Assembly (NCBI GenBank): GCA_964035575.1
Contig: OZ037905.1
Span: forward strand, 955,001-1,019,000
Origin: Rhynchopus sp. YZ270_cl-10
Lineage: Eukaryota; Euglenozoa; Diplonemea; Diplonemida; Diplonemidae
DNA: 64,000 nt
Reading direction: 5' to 3'
Of this stretch, positions 22,177-30,998 are shown in pieces. The notes under the pieces were generated by a model. The model saw nothing but the letters and a program-made list of their open reading frames with translations. It was not told where the DNA came from and made no database searches. Positions within the stretch are counted from its first letter, which is position 1. Each line of letters starts with the position of its first letter. The position numbers and the translations under genes were made by a program.

Positions 22177-25100
22177 TCACAGAATCACACAGCACCCATC
22201 CTCTCCTGCGCCTGCTGCCAGAAGCGCGTTCTCAATCTTCTTTGTCCCCTTCTCCTTGGCCACCTTCAGTGGCGTCTCCTTCACGGACGGACCCTTCTTC
22301 ACATTTGCCTTATGCTTGATGAGCACCTGCACCAGCTCAAGGTAACCTTCACGGGAAGAAATGTAAATAGCAGTCTCGCCTTTGCCGTTTGTCCTGTTCG
22401 GGTCCGCCCCGCCTTCAAGAATAGCAGTCGCAATCGGGAGGTACCCTTCTTGGCAGGCAACGATCAGTGGGGGCACTCCTGTGGGGTGTTGTGTGTGCAT
22501 GCATTGCTGCGCCCCCTTTGTGGGAAGGACAACTATAGCTATGATCTATAATACGCTTGCCATGCATCATGTACAACTAACTAAGGTGAAGTGCACGGAA
22601 AAGTGGATTTTGAGGTTTTTGGGGGACCTAATAGGATATCCAGTGTTTGTAAAAAAGGACGCACAATGTGTCCCTTTCAAACTATTTTTTGGGGGGAAAG
22701 AGGGGGTGTGGAGGGGAGAGGAAACATTACACACCATCTTTGCCTTTGTCGAGCGCCTTTCTCGTCTTTGTGAGCAACGCAACCACTTCGACAAACCCTT
22801 TCGAAGTCGCCGCACAGAGGGGTGTGTCGCCTGTAGAGGGAAGGGTGTGTGTTTGATAACAGATTTAGAGTCAGGTGACGCCTGAACGGAGTATAGCCCA
22901 CTGAAGGGTGTACTGTACACAGTCAGCTACACGATGGCCCTGTCCAGGTGTCTTTATGTCAAACTTGAAATGAAAATTTGTGCAAAACTACCACGAACTG
23001 ATTGGGTGGGCAATCATCTCCGACACTCCAGAAGGCGGTACAAGGTGGCTCGGTCAGGGAACGATCCGTGAGAAAGGTGCGGAAGAGCCACTGCAAACCT
23101 GGCGATATTTATGCACAAAACCGTGCATAAATATTATCAAAACACCTGACTAAGCCACTATAATCGAGTGAAGACAGAGGATGAAGGAGGTCAAGAAGTG
23201 CCGAATATTTCACTGGTTCATGCGAGTAGTAGAATATAGGTTCCACCCAGCTCTCGCAGACAACATTTCCCCCCACAATGATTGCACACAAAGAGAAAGG
23301 TTTGATATGGTCAAAAATATGGTCAAAAAAAAAAGTTTATAAGATGACCCTAAGCCTCTCGTGCTTAGGCACCTTATATTAAAAATGGTGCAGTAGGCAA
23401 TGATCATACCATCAGGTCCCTTTGAAGGGTCTGCCTTGTGCTGCAGAAGGATGTCCACAACTTCAACCCTGCCGGTCAGCGCTGCGCCGTACAAAGGGGT
23501 GAAACCTGAACAAAAGAGGGGTTGAAAGTGCAAAACAAAATCAGGGACTTTAATGTGCCGGTGTGTAGTTTCTTTGGGGAACAGGGCGGATTTTTGATTT
23601 TTTTTCTGAATTGTATCCAGTGTCTTATCCAGGAATCCAGATTTTAAGTTTGGGGGGGTCAGTTTGTTTTTTTCCCCAAATTTTTTTTTCAGCACGACCA
23701 GGGAAGACATTGGAAACATAGTGAACTGTATATTTTTTTTTTTGCGGAGCAAAAAAAAACCATTTTAATGGCGCCGCAGGCGAAAAATTTTTTGGGTACG
23801 GTGTAAAAATATAGCTTTTTACACCACGCCGTCCCACCTCAAACCCAGCTCACGGTGCGGTAGTCATCAAAATGACAACCTCAAGGACATGTCAAAGGAC
23901 AACCCTCGGTGCGAGACAACCCCTAGGTTGTCAGTGACAACCTAGGGGTTGTCAAATGACAACCTATAGGTTGTCATTTGACAACCTTATGCATGTGAAA
24001 TGCCTTGCAACAGCCATTTTTATTGGAAATGTGGGAGGTTGGTGGTTACCTGTTTGATTGTTGATTGTTGTTTGCTGTCTCTGCACTGTAAAAATTTATT
24101 TAAAAAAAAAGGAGGAGATGGGGGGGTGATTTCTGTTTTTGTTGATTTCATGATGATTTGGGTCCCTCACCCCCTTTGTAAAAATCCCGCCCATACACAT
24201 ATGCAGGAGTCAAGTGACTGACGTGTCTGACTAGTGCCATTGAACACTCTCTTCGGAGTCCTCTTTGGTTGCCTCTGTGTCACTGGCCTCAGCAAGAGCC
24301 TCCTCAGGAACTTCGTCCTCCCCAAACACGGACATCCATGACAGGACAAAAAAAAAAAAAAAATAATGGGAATTGATCATGAAACAGTGCGGGTGGTGGG
24401 GAACATCATAGGTCGCAACAGAGTCCAGCTAGGACTGTCGATGCGTGACTGCGAAGAGATCGGAAAATTGGTGAAAGCTGAGACCGGGGCGTCAATGGGC
24501 CTAGCGTACAAGACGTTGCAGCAGCGGGAGAAGCCGTTTAAGGATAAGGCAGAGGCTCAGGTAGGTGATGTGCAGAAATCGCTCTCTTTGCTTCTGAAGT
24601 ATTTCCCCCTGCGACTGGGCGGTGACTTCCCGACCATTATCATCACGTGGGATGGGTATTCACCGTACAGTGCCTTCAGGTCCCAACTTGCACGGAAGAG
24701 GCTTGCAGTTGCTGCGACGAACGGGCTTGAAGCGACAAACTTTTTGACGGTCGCTGACAAAAAAAAATCCACCTTCCACGACTGGTGGGTTTTTACCTTT
24801 CTGCCACAGCTCTCAAACGTTCAAGAGCGCATCCTCAGGAAGGGAGGCTTCGAATTTTCCCTCCTGTACTACAAAATCGGGGGAGATCATGCCGAGTTGG
24901 CAAGTCTCTTCAAAGGTGTCGGCCCCGGGGGACATAGAAGTGCGTTCTGTGCGACCGACCTGGACGACAGATTGTCTGCCCTGCACAACTGCACCCGCTT
25001 GAGCCTTCAAGAAATGGACGCCTGTGGATTCGAGTGCAGCATTGCCGGGCGATTCGAGCAACCTTGTTACACGCTAACTCCGATGCTGCATGATACCAAG

Positions 25101-28100
25101 GGGGTGATGCGTTTGCTCATTAAAACCATACCGGGTGCCCGCGACGTAGAAACAAAGATCCTTGGTAAGCAGGACGGCAATATGACAGGCACGCAGTCAC
25201 GAACTATCCTACGCAGCCTCATTCAGGAAAATGAGGGGAGCAAACTAATATTGTGCCAGGCCATGCAGGGCCTTTACTACTTTCGGTATAGTGACATACC
25301 AGTGAGGTTCTTCCACACACCAAACCCAAACCCGAACGAGTCGAGGCCATACGCAAAAGATTACTTGTTCGCATTACTGTGTTACCACCTTACCGTGTAT
25401 TTGCTTGAATGGGCGAATCCAGGGGTTACGAAAAGCACGTACATGCACTCAGTCGAACATTGGTTCGATGAAGAAGACGCACACAGAGTGACCGTGTCGG
25501 ACGAACTGTTCGAGCATGCCAATGGGGAGAGGAAGCGTTGGACGGCATGCACCTCCCCAAATACAATGGAACGCGATTTCTTGGCATTCGAAATTGAAAC
25601 TAAACATGGAGTGCCGATGTCACCACTGGGCCCCCTAACGGACGCGCTTCCCGCACTTTGGGAGTTTGATACGTTGTGGCTGTGCAAATGCATAACAGTA
25701 GTAGATGAGACTTGGAAAACCGCGTGCACTAACTTGGTGCAGCGACTGCAACGTGCTGGACTGGGAAAACACATAAAACGCCGAACAGGGTGGGGGCAAA
25801 AATTCTTGTCCAACCCTGATGATGAGGGTAGGGTGAAGAAGATTTGCGTGTGTAAGGAGCCATCATGGAGGGTACCCCCTGTTGTGGAAAGCAAATCAGA
25901 ACCAGAACCAGAATCAGAATCAGAGGATGCGGGCGAAGGCTATATATGCACCATCTGTACCAGACTTGGAACACAAACAAATTTCAATACCGCGCACAAG
26001 CTCTATTGTCACTACGACGCAAATCACCGCCCTTCAATTACTTGTGCATGCAGGCAGGAATGCCCCATATGCGAACGCAATGTTTCCAAGCGAGGTTTTA
26101 GCCAGCATCTTTTGTGTAATCACTCAGAGGATATTTCCAAGAAACATTGTCCCATTTGTATGGACGTGTTTTCCTCACCGAGAGCCGTAGAAAATCATAT
26201 GTACAACATGCACGGAGAGTAGTAGCCTGTTTACATTTTGTTGTTGTTGTTGTATTTTTTGTTTGTTCAGTGTTGCCACTCTAGAATGTGCTCCACTATT
26301 TGTTTGTTTGTTTGTTTGTTTGTTTGTTTACCGCGAATCTATACAAAGGAATGAATCCCCCTCCCCCCCCCATAGCACTCGTTTTTGTTCCATCGCAATC
26401 CCATTAGTCGCACCCTCTTTCCAGGATCCAAAAACCACACCACATCATATCATGACAAGCAAGCAGACGACGATTGCAAACGACTTTTGTACTGTTTATG
26501 TGTACAAAGCGAAGAACCCCGCCGGTGCAACCCCCTTAAGTCACCCTGCACTGAGGGCCTTGATTTCGAAATGTTTCAAGGTGGACTTCAAGTCCAATGA
26601 TGGCTCAGTGGCAGCTGAACTTGGCAAAAAATTTGCCATCACACAGGCGAAGAACAGGGCAGAGGCTGATGCTGCCAAAGGTGTGTACAGCCTCCGCATC
26701 TCAGGGAACGGAGGGGCAGTGAAGGAGACTGTGTTTGGCGGACTCGTGCTGCGGAAGTTGCCTGGGATATCGGACGCCGCAAAGAAGACGGAGGCGTACA
26801 AGCGTCTGGCGCTTGTAGTTCGGGAAGGGGCGTCGCTGGGGGACATGGACATGGCGTGCTTGTACACGTCCATTGTCAACGAGGGAACAGGGACAGCGGC
26901 GGCCAAGGGGGTCATCAAAAGAGGCCCCCGCGCTTCCGTATGGCCTATCATCACGGTGATGGGGGAAAAGATGACACCGGGTGGAAAAGTGCACCGAATT
27001 TTTATTGAAAACGGTTGCACCGTGTTTTGCACCGACCCGACGCTGCAGGGTCACAAGCTGAGCTTTGCGTTGAAGCGGGAGCGCCTTGCCATCGGGGCCA
27101 GCATCGGGGTGGTCGACGGTACGTATGATGTCCCCAGCACTCTGTCCCTTGATTCGACGAGGGAGACTTCCGTGATGGTGCAGGTGGGAATTACTCGTGT
27201 GGACATACCCGTGGGGGCCCCCAACGCACTCTCTGTGAAAATGGACGGGGCATCATGGATGTCCGTGTTTGGGGAGGACGAAGTTCCTGAGGAGGCTCCT
27301 GAGGATCCTGAGGAGACTCTTGCTGAGGCCAGTGACACAGAGGCAAACAAGGAGGACTCCGAAGAGAGTGTTCAATGGCACTAGTCAGGCACGTCAGTCA
27401 CTTGACCCCTGCATATGTGTATGGGCGGGATTTTTACAAAGGGGGTGAGGGACCCAAATCATCATGAAATCAACAAAAACAGAAATCACCCCCCCCATCT
27501 CCTCCTTTTTTTTTAAATAAATTTTTACAGTGCATGGACATTCAACAATCAACAATCAAACAGGTAACCACCAACCTCCCAACCCCCCAACCTCCCACAT
27601 TTCCAATAAAAATGGCTGTTGCAAGGCATTTCACATGCATAAGGTTGTCAAATGACAACCTATAGGTTGTCATTTGACAACCTCAGGTTGTCATTTGACA
27701 ACCCCTAGGTTGTCACTGACAACCTATAGGGTTGTCATAATTATGACATGTCATTGAGGTTGTCATTTAGGTTGTCATTTTGCTGACTACCGCACCGTGC
27801 TGGGAAAACTGACCCCCCCCACCGGCCCAAATTTCCGGCGAAAATTTGGGGGGGGTCACTGACCCCCCCAACCGGCCCAAAAAATACACTGATTGTATCT
27901 CCTCATACAAGGCTACAGCCACATCCGTAGCGGTTTCGTATGTGCATGGAACCCACCATAAAGACCAATCGGTCCGTTAAAGAAATAGGAGAAAAAGTCG
28001 AAAAAGGTGCCATGACTTCCACATAAATTTCACCCTTGCAACTTCGCAGCAGAACTATTACTTTCACCATGGCACAAGAAGATACTTCAGTAGATGCCTC

Positions 28101-28663
28101 TGGTTCGCGGGAATATTTTTTTTCTGCGCCTACATAAAACGAATGAAAACTTCAAAAATACCTTTTGGGCCTTCATCTGGGTCTGCCTTGTGTTCAAGAA
28201 GGATTTTGACGATGGAGGCGAATCCTTTGTCTGCCGCAGCGTAGAGCGCAGGGTAGCCGCTCTGCCCTCTGTTGATGTCAAGCTTCTTCTGGCTGGCACG
28301 CTCACCGAGGAGTGCGTTGACAACAGCTTCGTAGCCTTGCGATGCGGCGATGCGGATTGGAGTGTCACCATGCTTGCCTGCGTTCGGCTCCACTGTGCTT
28401 ACGTTCACGAGGTACGTCACAATCGCAGTGAACCCTGCATAGCAAGCAGCATATAACGGTGTGTCCTCGTCCGGTCCCTTATTGCAATCGGCCCCCGCCT
28501 CCACCAAGGCTTCCACAATAGGCAAAAACCCTGCCTTCGCTGCGGCGTACAAAGGTGTTTCACTGTTCGGGCCGACATCGAGCTGCCCAGGGCTGCTCTC
28601 AAGAAGCGACTTTACATCTGAGATGGTGCCAGACTTGGCTGCATCGTACAGTGCAGTAGACAT
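22177..28663 (-). CDS. Ankyrin-repeat protein with C-terminal CaaX box
   Basis: Four exons, 28663-28162, 23505-23410, 22830-22735 and 22478-22177, join in one frame of 331 residues. Every junction splits a glycine codon after its first base, and exons 2 and 3 are each exactly 96 nt (32 codons). Each short exon is one ankyrin repeat (GFTPLYGAALTGRVEVVDIL; GDTPLCAATSKGFVEVVALL), so exons and repeats coincide. Exon 1 carries about five repeats. Ankyrin repeats bind proteins, so no specific partner can be named. The protein ends GEDGCCVIL: Cys-Val-Ile-Leu is a CaaX box whose final Leu predicts geranylgeranylation and hence membrane attachment. Intron 1 is 4.66 kb and holds a DNA transposon with plus-strand genes; the other introns are 579 and 256 bp. 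Splice sites were read by eye, but their agreement in phase and repeat length is strong. Confidence 0.85.
23105..23134. repeat. Perfect 12-bp-stem hairpin in ankyrin intron 2
   Basis: ATATTTATGCAC, loop AAAACC, GTGCATAAATAT. Not seen elsewhere in the window. Confidence 0.6.
23335..23374 (+). repeat. HP1a hairpin with extended 7-bp stem
   Basis: CCTAAGC, loop CTCTCGT, GCTTAGG. The outer C-G pair arises because TCACC has become GCACC here, a compensating change. It lies in ankyrin intron 2. Confidence 0.7.
23861..24341 (+). repeat. Left terminal inverted repeat of the 3.9-kb transposon
   Basis: Mirror of 27253-27800. The outer ~130 bp are palindromic GGTTGTC/GACAACC units. The inner ~110 bp are the antisense copy of the 3' end of the second transposon gene, and it stops 25 bp before the ATG of the first gene. 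Confidence 0.85.
24366..26222 (+). CDS. Candidate transposase with C-terminal zinc fingers
   Basis: Single-exon frame of 618 residues, the first gene of the transposon. Its ATG follows a 15-base A-run immediately inside the left repeat. The C-terminus has three Cys/His fingers: CTICTRLGT...HKLYCHYDANH, CPICERNVSKRGFSQHLLCNH and CPICMDVFSSPRAVENHMYNM, at about 533-618. The N-terminal 60 residues are predicted helical and basic, possibly DNA-binding. The middle holds TWDGYSPYS (near 96) and YKIGGDHAELASL (near 172), spaced like the first two acids of a DDE-type nuclease. The third acid is not assigned. A K-I-G-G-D-H motif is, from memory, also found in uncharacterised repeat-encoded proteins of animals, but I could not verify this. 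A Glu/Ser/Pro-rich linker precedes the fingers. The transposase role is inferred from position and fingers. Confidence 0.65.
   Translation: MGIDHETVRVVGNIIGRNRVQLGLSMRDCEEIGKLVKAETGASMGLAYKTLQQREKPFKDKAEAQVGDVQKSLSLLLKYFPLRLGGDFPTIIITWDGYSPYSAFRSQLARKRLAVAATNGLEATNFLTVADKKKSTFHDWWVFTFLPQLSNVQERILRKGGFEFSLLYYKIGGDHAELASLFKGVGPGGHRSAFCATDLDDRLSALHNCTRLSLQEMDACGFECSIAGRFEQPCYTLTPMLHDTKGVMRLLIKTIPGARDVETKILGKQDGNMTGTQSRTILRSLIQENEGSKLILCQAMQGLYYFRYSDIPVRFFHTPNPNPNESRPYAKDYLFALLCYHLTVYLLEWANPGVTKSTYMHSVEHWFDEEDAHRVTVSDELFEHANGERKRWTACTSPNTMERDFLAFEIETKHGVPMSPLGPLTDALPALWEFDTLWLCKCITVVDETWKTACTNLVQRLQRAGLGKHIKRRTGWGQKFLSNPDDEGRVKKICVCKEPSWRVPPVVESKSEPEPESESEDAGEGYICTICTRLGTQTNFNTAHKLYCHYDANHRPSITCACRQECPICERNVSKRGFSQHLLCNHSEDISKKHCPICMDVFSSPRAVENHMYNMHGE
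26452..27384 (+). CDS. Second transposon gene, unknown protein with acidic tail
   Basis: 310 residues from MTSKQTTIANDFCTVYVYKA. The frame is open further upstream, but that part is repeat-like (TTTG)n DNA, so I chose the ATG 13 nt after a CCAGGATCC stretch. The body is soluble-looking, mixed alpha/beta, with no recognised motif. The last 44 residues are encoded inside the right inverted repeat and are strongly acidic (EDEVPEEAPEDPEETLAEA). It follows the first gene by 229 bp on the same strand. An accessory transposition protein, such as a DNA-binding or chromatin-interacting partner, is one possibility. Nothing in the sequence names a function. Confidence 0.6.
   Translation: MTSKQTTIANDFCTVYVYKAKNPAGATPLSHPALRALISKCFKVDFKSNDGSVAAELGKKFAITQAKNRAEADAAKGVYSLRISGNGGAVKETVFGGLVLRKLPGISDAAKKTEAYKRLALVVREGASLGDMDMACLYTSIVNEGTGTAAAKGVIKRGPRASVWPIITVMGEKMTPGGKVHRIFIENGCTVFCTDPTLQGHKLSFALKRERLAIGASIGVVDGTYDVPSTLSLDSTRETSVMVQVGITRVDIPVGAPNALSVKMDGASWMSVFGEDEVPEEAPEDPEETLAEASDTEANKEDSEESVQWH
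27253..27800 (-). repeat. Right terminal inverted repeat of the 3.9-kb transposon
   Basis: Inverted copy of 23861-24341 with extra segments: 21 bp in the acidic-tail coding part, a duplicated CCTCCCAAC stretch near 27575, and one more GGTTGTCATTTGACAACC unit. Confidence 0.85.
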
Positions 28664-28919
28664 GGAGAGTTATTTTTTTTTCAAATCCAAAAAAAAAAAA
28701 AACTGAAATTGGAGAAGAGAAAAAAAAATTCCTGAGGAAAGAGTGGGAAGGGAGGGAGGAAAGAATTGAGCTTTTTGGCAAGAAGAAAAAAATATATAAA
28801 GATGGGGGGCGTAAGTAATCGACGAAATCTTGCCTCACGGCTAAAAAAATTTCGAGGGGGAAGGGGAGGAGGAGACGAGACTTCTTCTCACGCAAAGGTG
28901 TAGTGGGGAGGTCAGATGT
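28664..28919. other. Short spacer upstream of the ankyrin gene
   Basis: A/T- and G-rich low-complexity DNA between the ankyrin ATG and the stop of the first WD40 gene. Minus-strand pyrimidine runs precede the ankyrin ATG. No repeat recognised. Confidence 0.5.
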
Positions 28920-30029
28920 TCAAGACAGAGGGGAGATGTCAACAATCTCAACACCCTCATCCCTGCTGCTGTACATAACCATACCACCACAGCTGCTCAT
29001 TACAAGACCGTAAGAATCGTTGCCCGGTCTAAATTCACTGTGCAACAGCTGTTTCCCTGTTGAGATGGACCACACGCGCAACGCAGTGGTGGAGCAAGAG
29101 TAGACAGCAACAACGTCGTTGGACTCATAACTAAACCACATGGGTTCTGAGACGTCTTCAAATACACATTCACCTGTTTCAATGTTCCAGACACACACAC
29201 AGTCAATGCAAGAGGCTGCAATGAAACGTTGGTTTGGTGACAGTGACACATGCTTAACAAGATGATCCTCAGAAGGGCATGTCAGAACAAGCACCTCCAC
29301 CCCTGTCGTGTAGTCCCAGATGGTGAGTCGGTTGCTGTCCTCCCCAAACATCGCCACCTTGTTGCCTGTAACCACCATGACGGACGCGCAATCCACAATG
29401 TGGCTCCATTCATGCAGATCAATGCCTGTTGCAATGTCCCACACCTGCAAACCCTTGTTCGTGCAGCACGACAACAGCTTTGTTCCACAGGGTGACCATG
29501 CCGTGGCCAACCTCTCATCACCTGCATCTCCAAAGGCGTGCTTCAATGCACCTGTCTTCACGTCATGAACTTCAGCACACTGTGCGTTATAGTTGACACA
29601 TGAGATCCACTCACTGCAAGGTGAGAATGCTGGGTCGCCAACACCCTCGCAAAAAGAGAAACTGCACAGACACTCATGTGTTTCCGTGTCGAAGATGCAC
29701 ACACCATCCGCGCGATGCAGCACTGCAAGGTACCTGTCACACGGGGAGAGTGTGATGGGGAATGTGTCCTCCGAATATGGTATCACCCCAGGAGGGATGT
29801 TGGCACCAGTGCAGTACAGCTCAACGGCACATCCCTCATCCATCTCCGTGTCGCAGATGCGTAAGTCGTCGTTGCCGATGTCGCCACCGCCTCTCATCCG
29901 CACACCAACATGCCGAGCACGTGGCACGCCAAGCTCCGCAACAAGCTTCCCCTTCACCTGTGCAAGGGTGGCGCTCCTGTCCACTTCTATCACACAGCTT
30001 GCAGACTCGAAGTGTCCTGTGATGTCCAT
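28920..30029 (-). CDS. Ubiquitin-like/WD40 protein, paralogue 1
   Basis: Single exon, 369 residues, start MDITGHFESASCV. Residues 1-75 look like a ubiquitin-fold module (a beta strand with IEVDRSATLAQVKGKLVAEL, then LRICDTEMDEGCAVELY). Residues 85-369 form WD40-like blades with recurring LSPCDRYLAV, WSPCGTKLLSC, VWDIATG, IWDYTTG and VWNIETGECVF, enough for one propeller. Such proteins are usually binding scaffolds; the ubiquitin-like part may link to ubiquitin pathways, but no catalytic residue is seen. It is the 3'-most of five head-to-tail copies on the minus strand. It differs from its sisters by a proline at 79 and by the CEGVGDPAF segment in the second blade. Confidence 0.85.
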   Translation of the reverse strand: MDITGHFESASCVIEVDRSATLAQVKGKLVAELGVPRARHVGVRMRGGGDIGNDDLRICDTEMDEGCAVELYCTGANIPPGVIPYSEDTFPITLSPCDRYLAVLHRADGVCIFDTETHECLCSFSFCEGVGDPAFSPCSEWISCVNYNAQCAEVHDVKTGALKHAFGDAGDERLATAWSPCGTKLLSCCTNKGLQVWDIATGIDLHEWSHIVDCASVMVVTGNKVAMFGEDSNRLTIWDYTTGVEVLVLTCPSEDHLVKHVSLSPNQRFIAASCIDCVCVWNIETGECVFEDVSEPMWFSYESNDVVAVYSCSTTALRVWSISTGKQLLHSEFRPGNDSYGLVMSSCGGMVMYSSRDEGVEIVDISPLS

Positions 30030-30377
30030 GTTCTGGGGGTGTAACTCTGTTCTGTGGGGACAGGTGTGTGGGGAGGGCAGAGAAGAGGGGTGGGGTGGTG
30101 TTTGTGAAGGAAACGAGATGTGTTGTCATTTGCAAAAACAAGAGAGATAACTCCTCGCCCAGTTAGAGGTCCTCCCACCTTCCCACACCATGACGGGTTG
30201 TTGTGCTTCGTGTGTGCAAAAGCCACAGCAGAACGGCGCGGTCTCCATTGCCAACCCACTCCCACAACGAGAGACATGTGTGTCTATCTTTACGTATCTT
30301 CCTGCGTGGAGTTACCCAGGCAAGGTGCAGGAAAGGGAAGCAAAATTAGATGGCATATTTCCGTTGTGTATATGGGT
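30030..30377 (-). promoter_or_regulatory. Duplicated 5' flank of WD40 paralogue 1
   Basis: About 330 bp upstream of the ATG match the flanks of paralogues 2-5: GGGGTGTAACTCTGTTCTGT, GAAGGAAACGAGATGTGTTG, AGTTAGAGGTCCTCCCACCT and CCACAACGAGAGACATGT in plus orientation. The tandem unit therefore includes the 5' control region. No promoter motif can be named. Confidence 0.5.
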
Positions 30378-30990
30378 AGATGCCAAAACCCCCCCCTCCC
30401 CCTAATTTCACTACGATTTTTTGAGGTTGTACCAGGTTTTACCAGAAATAAGCGCCGAAAACTGCCCAGAACCACCCCCAAAACCATTTTCCGGCGGGTT
30501 TTGGGGGCTATTGGGGAAAAATACACTTTTTTGGGGGTATTTTTTTGTGTTTTTAGGCTATTTTTTACTCCCCATGCCTTACAACCCCAGAACAGATAGA
30601 CACATAAAGAATGCCCAGGGTTGGACTCAACACTTACCTTGAAGGTATAGATAAATGCGTCCGTGGGGACTGGTCATGTCGGGGGATCGGAAAAGACGCC
30701 CTTCACCGCATGGCTAAGAGAAAGCGGGATTTTGTTACTTCAGTTTGTTCAGTTTCACAAAGAACGTGTACGAACTGTGGCAATACAGGCCACAATACAC
30801 ATACATGTCCAAAAAAGCGTCGCATATCATAAAAAAGACCCCAAAACACCCCCCAGACCCAAAACGTCCCCCAGACCCCCCAAACCCCCCTTGTACATGT
30901 GCCTGGGCCTCTCATAGCCTCCCAACAGAAATAAAAAAAATAAAAAATCGTAGTGAAATTAGGGGGAGGGGGGGGTTTTGGCACCGACCC
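30378..30990. mobile_element. 613-bp MULE-like element in the WD40 array
   Basis: Ends with inverted repeats of about 40 bp beginning TGCCAAAACCCCCCC and containing CTAATTTCACTACGATTTTT. ATATGGGT is repeated directly at 30370-30377 and 30991-30998, a perfect 8-bp target duplication. It landed directly after the stop codon of WD40 paralogue 2. It encodes a CCHC zinc knuckle typical of Mutator-like transposase C-termini, so it looks like a deletion derivative. Confidence 0.8.
30611..30832 (+). pseudogene. Zinc-knuckle fragment of a MULE-like transposase
   Basis: 73-codon frame ending CTNCGNTGHNTHTCPKKRRIS. C-x2-C-x4-H-x4-C is the CCHC knuckle found at the C-terminus of many Mutator-like transposases. 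Its upstream part (GLNTYLEGIDKCVRGDWSCR) is plausible flanking sequence of the same protein. The catalytic domain is absent, so this is a C-terminal remnant, or possibly a short expressed DNA-binding peptide. Confidence 0.6.
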
Positions 30991-30998
30991 ATATGGGT

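Larger units (their letters stand above)
23861..27800. mobile_element. 3.9-kb DNA transposon with long inverted repeats and two genes
   Basis: The outer ends read CACGGTGCGGTAGTCA and its complement. The inverted repeats are about 481 bp (left) and 548 bp (right); the left lacks 21 bp near its inner end and some outer segments. Both carry several copies of the palindrome GGTTGTCATTTGACAACC, which I infer to be transposase-binding sites. Between them lie two plus-strand genes in tandem (24366-26222 and 26452-27384). Both frames are open and the repeats are still similar, suggesting recent activity. No clear target duplication is visible (CT at most). The element sits in intron 1 of the ankyrin gene on the opposite strand. 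The superfamily is not recognised: it is far too short for a Polinton, and MULE-like two-gene elements arrange their genes differently. Confidence 0.85.

Noticed and set aside
23861-23995. CRISPR-like array of GGTTGTC palindromes
   Set aside because: No unique spacers of constant length. The palindromes belong to transposon inverted repeats and the genome is eukaryotic.
23861-27800. Polinton- or virus-like identity for the 3.9-kb element
   Set aside because: Far too short, with only two genes and no polymerase, integrase, packaging ATPase or capsid-like motif. It fits a plain DNA transposon.
29593-30150. Plus-strand frames of up to 186 codons opposite each WD40 gene
   Set aside because: They recur at the same place in all five paralogues as antisense shadows of the conserved 5' coding region.
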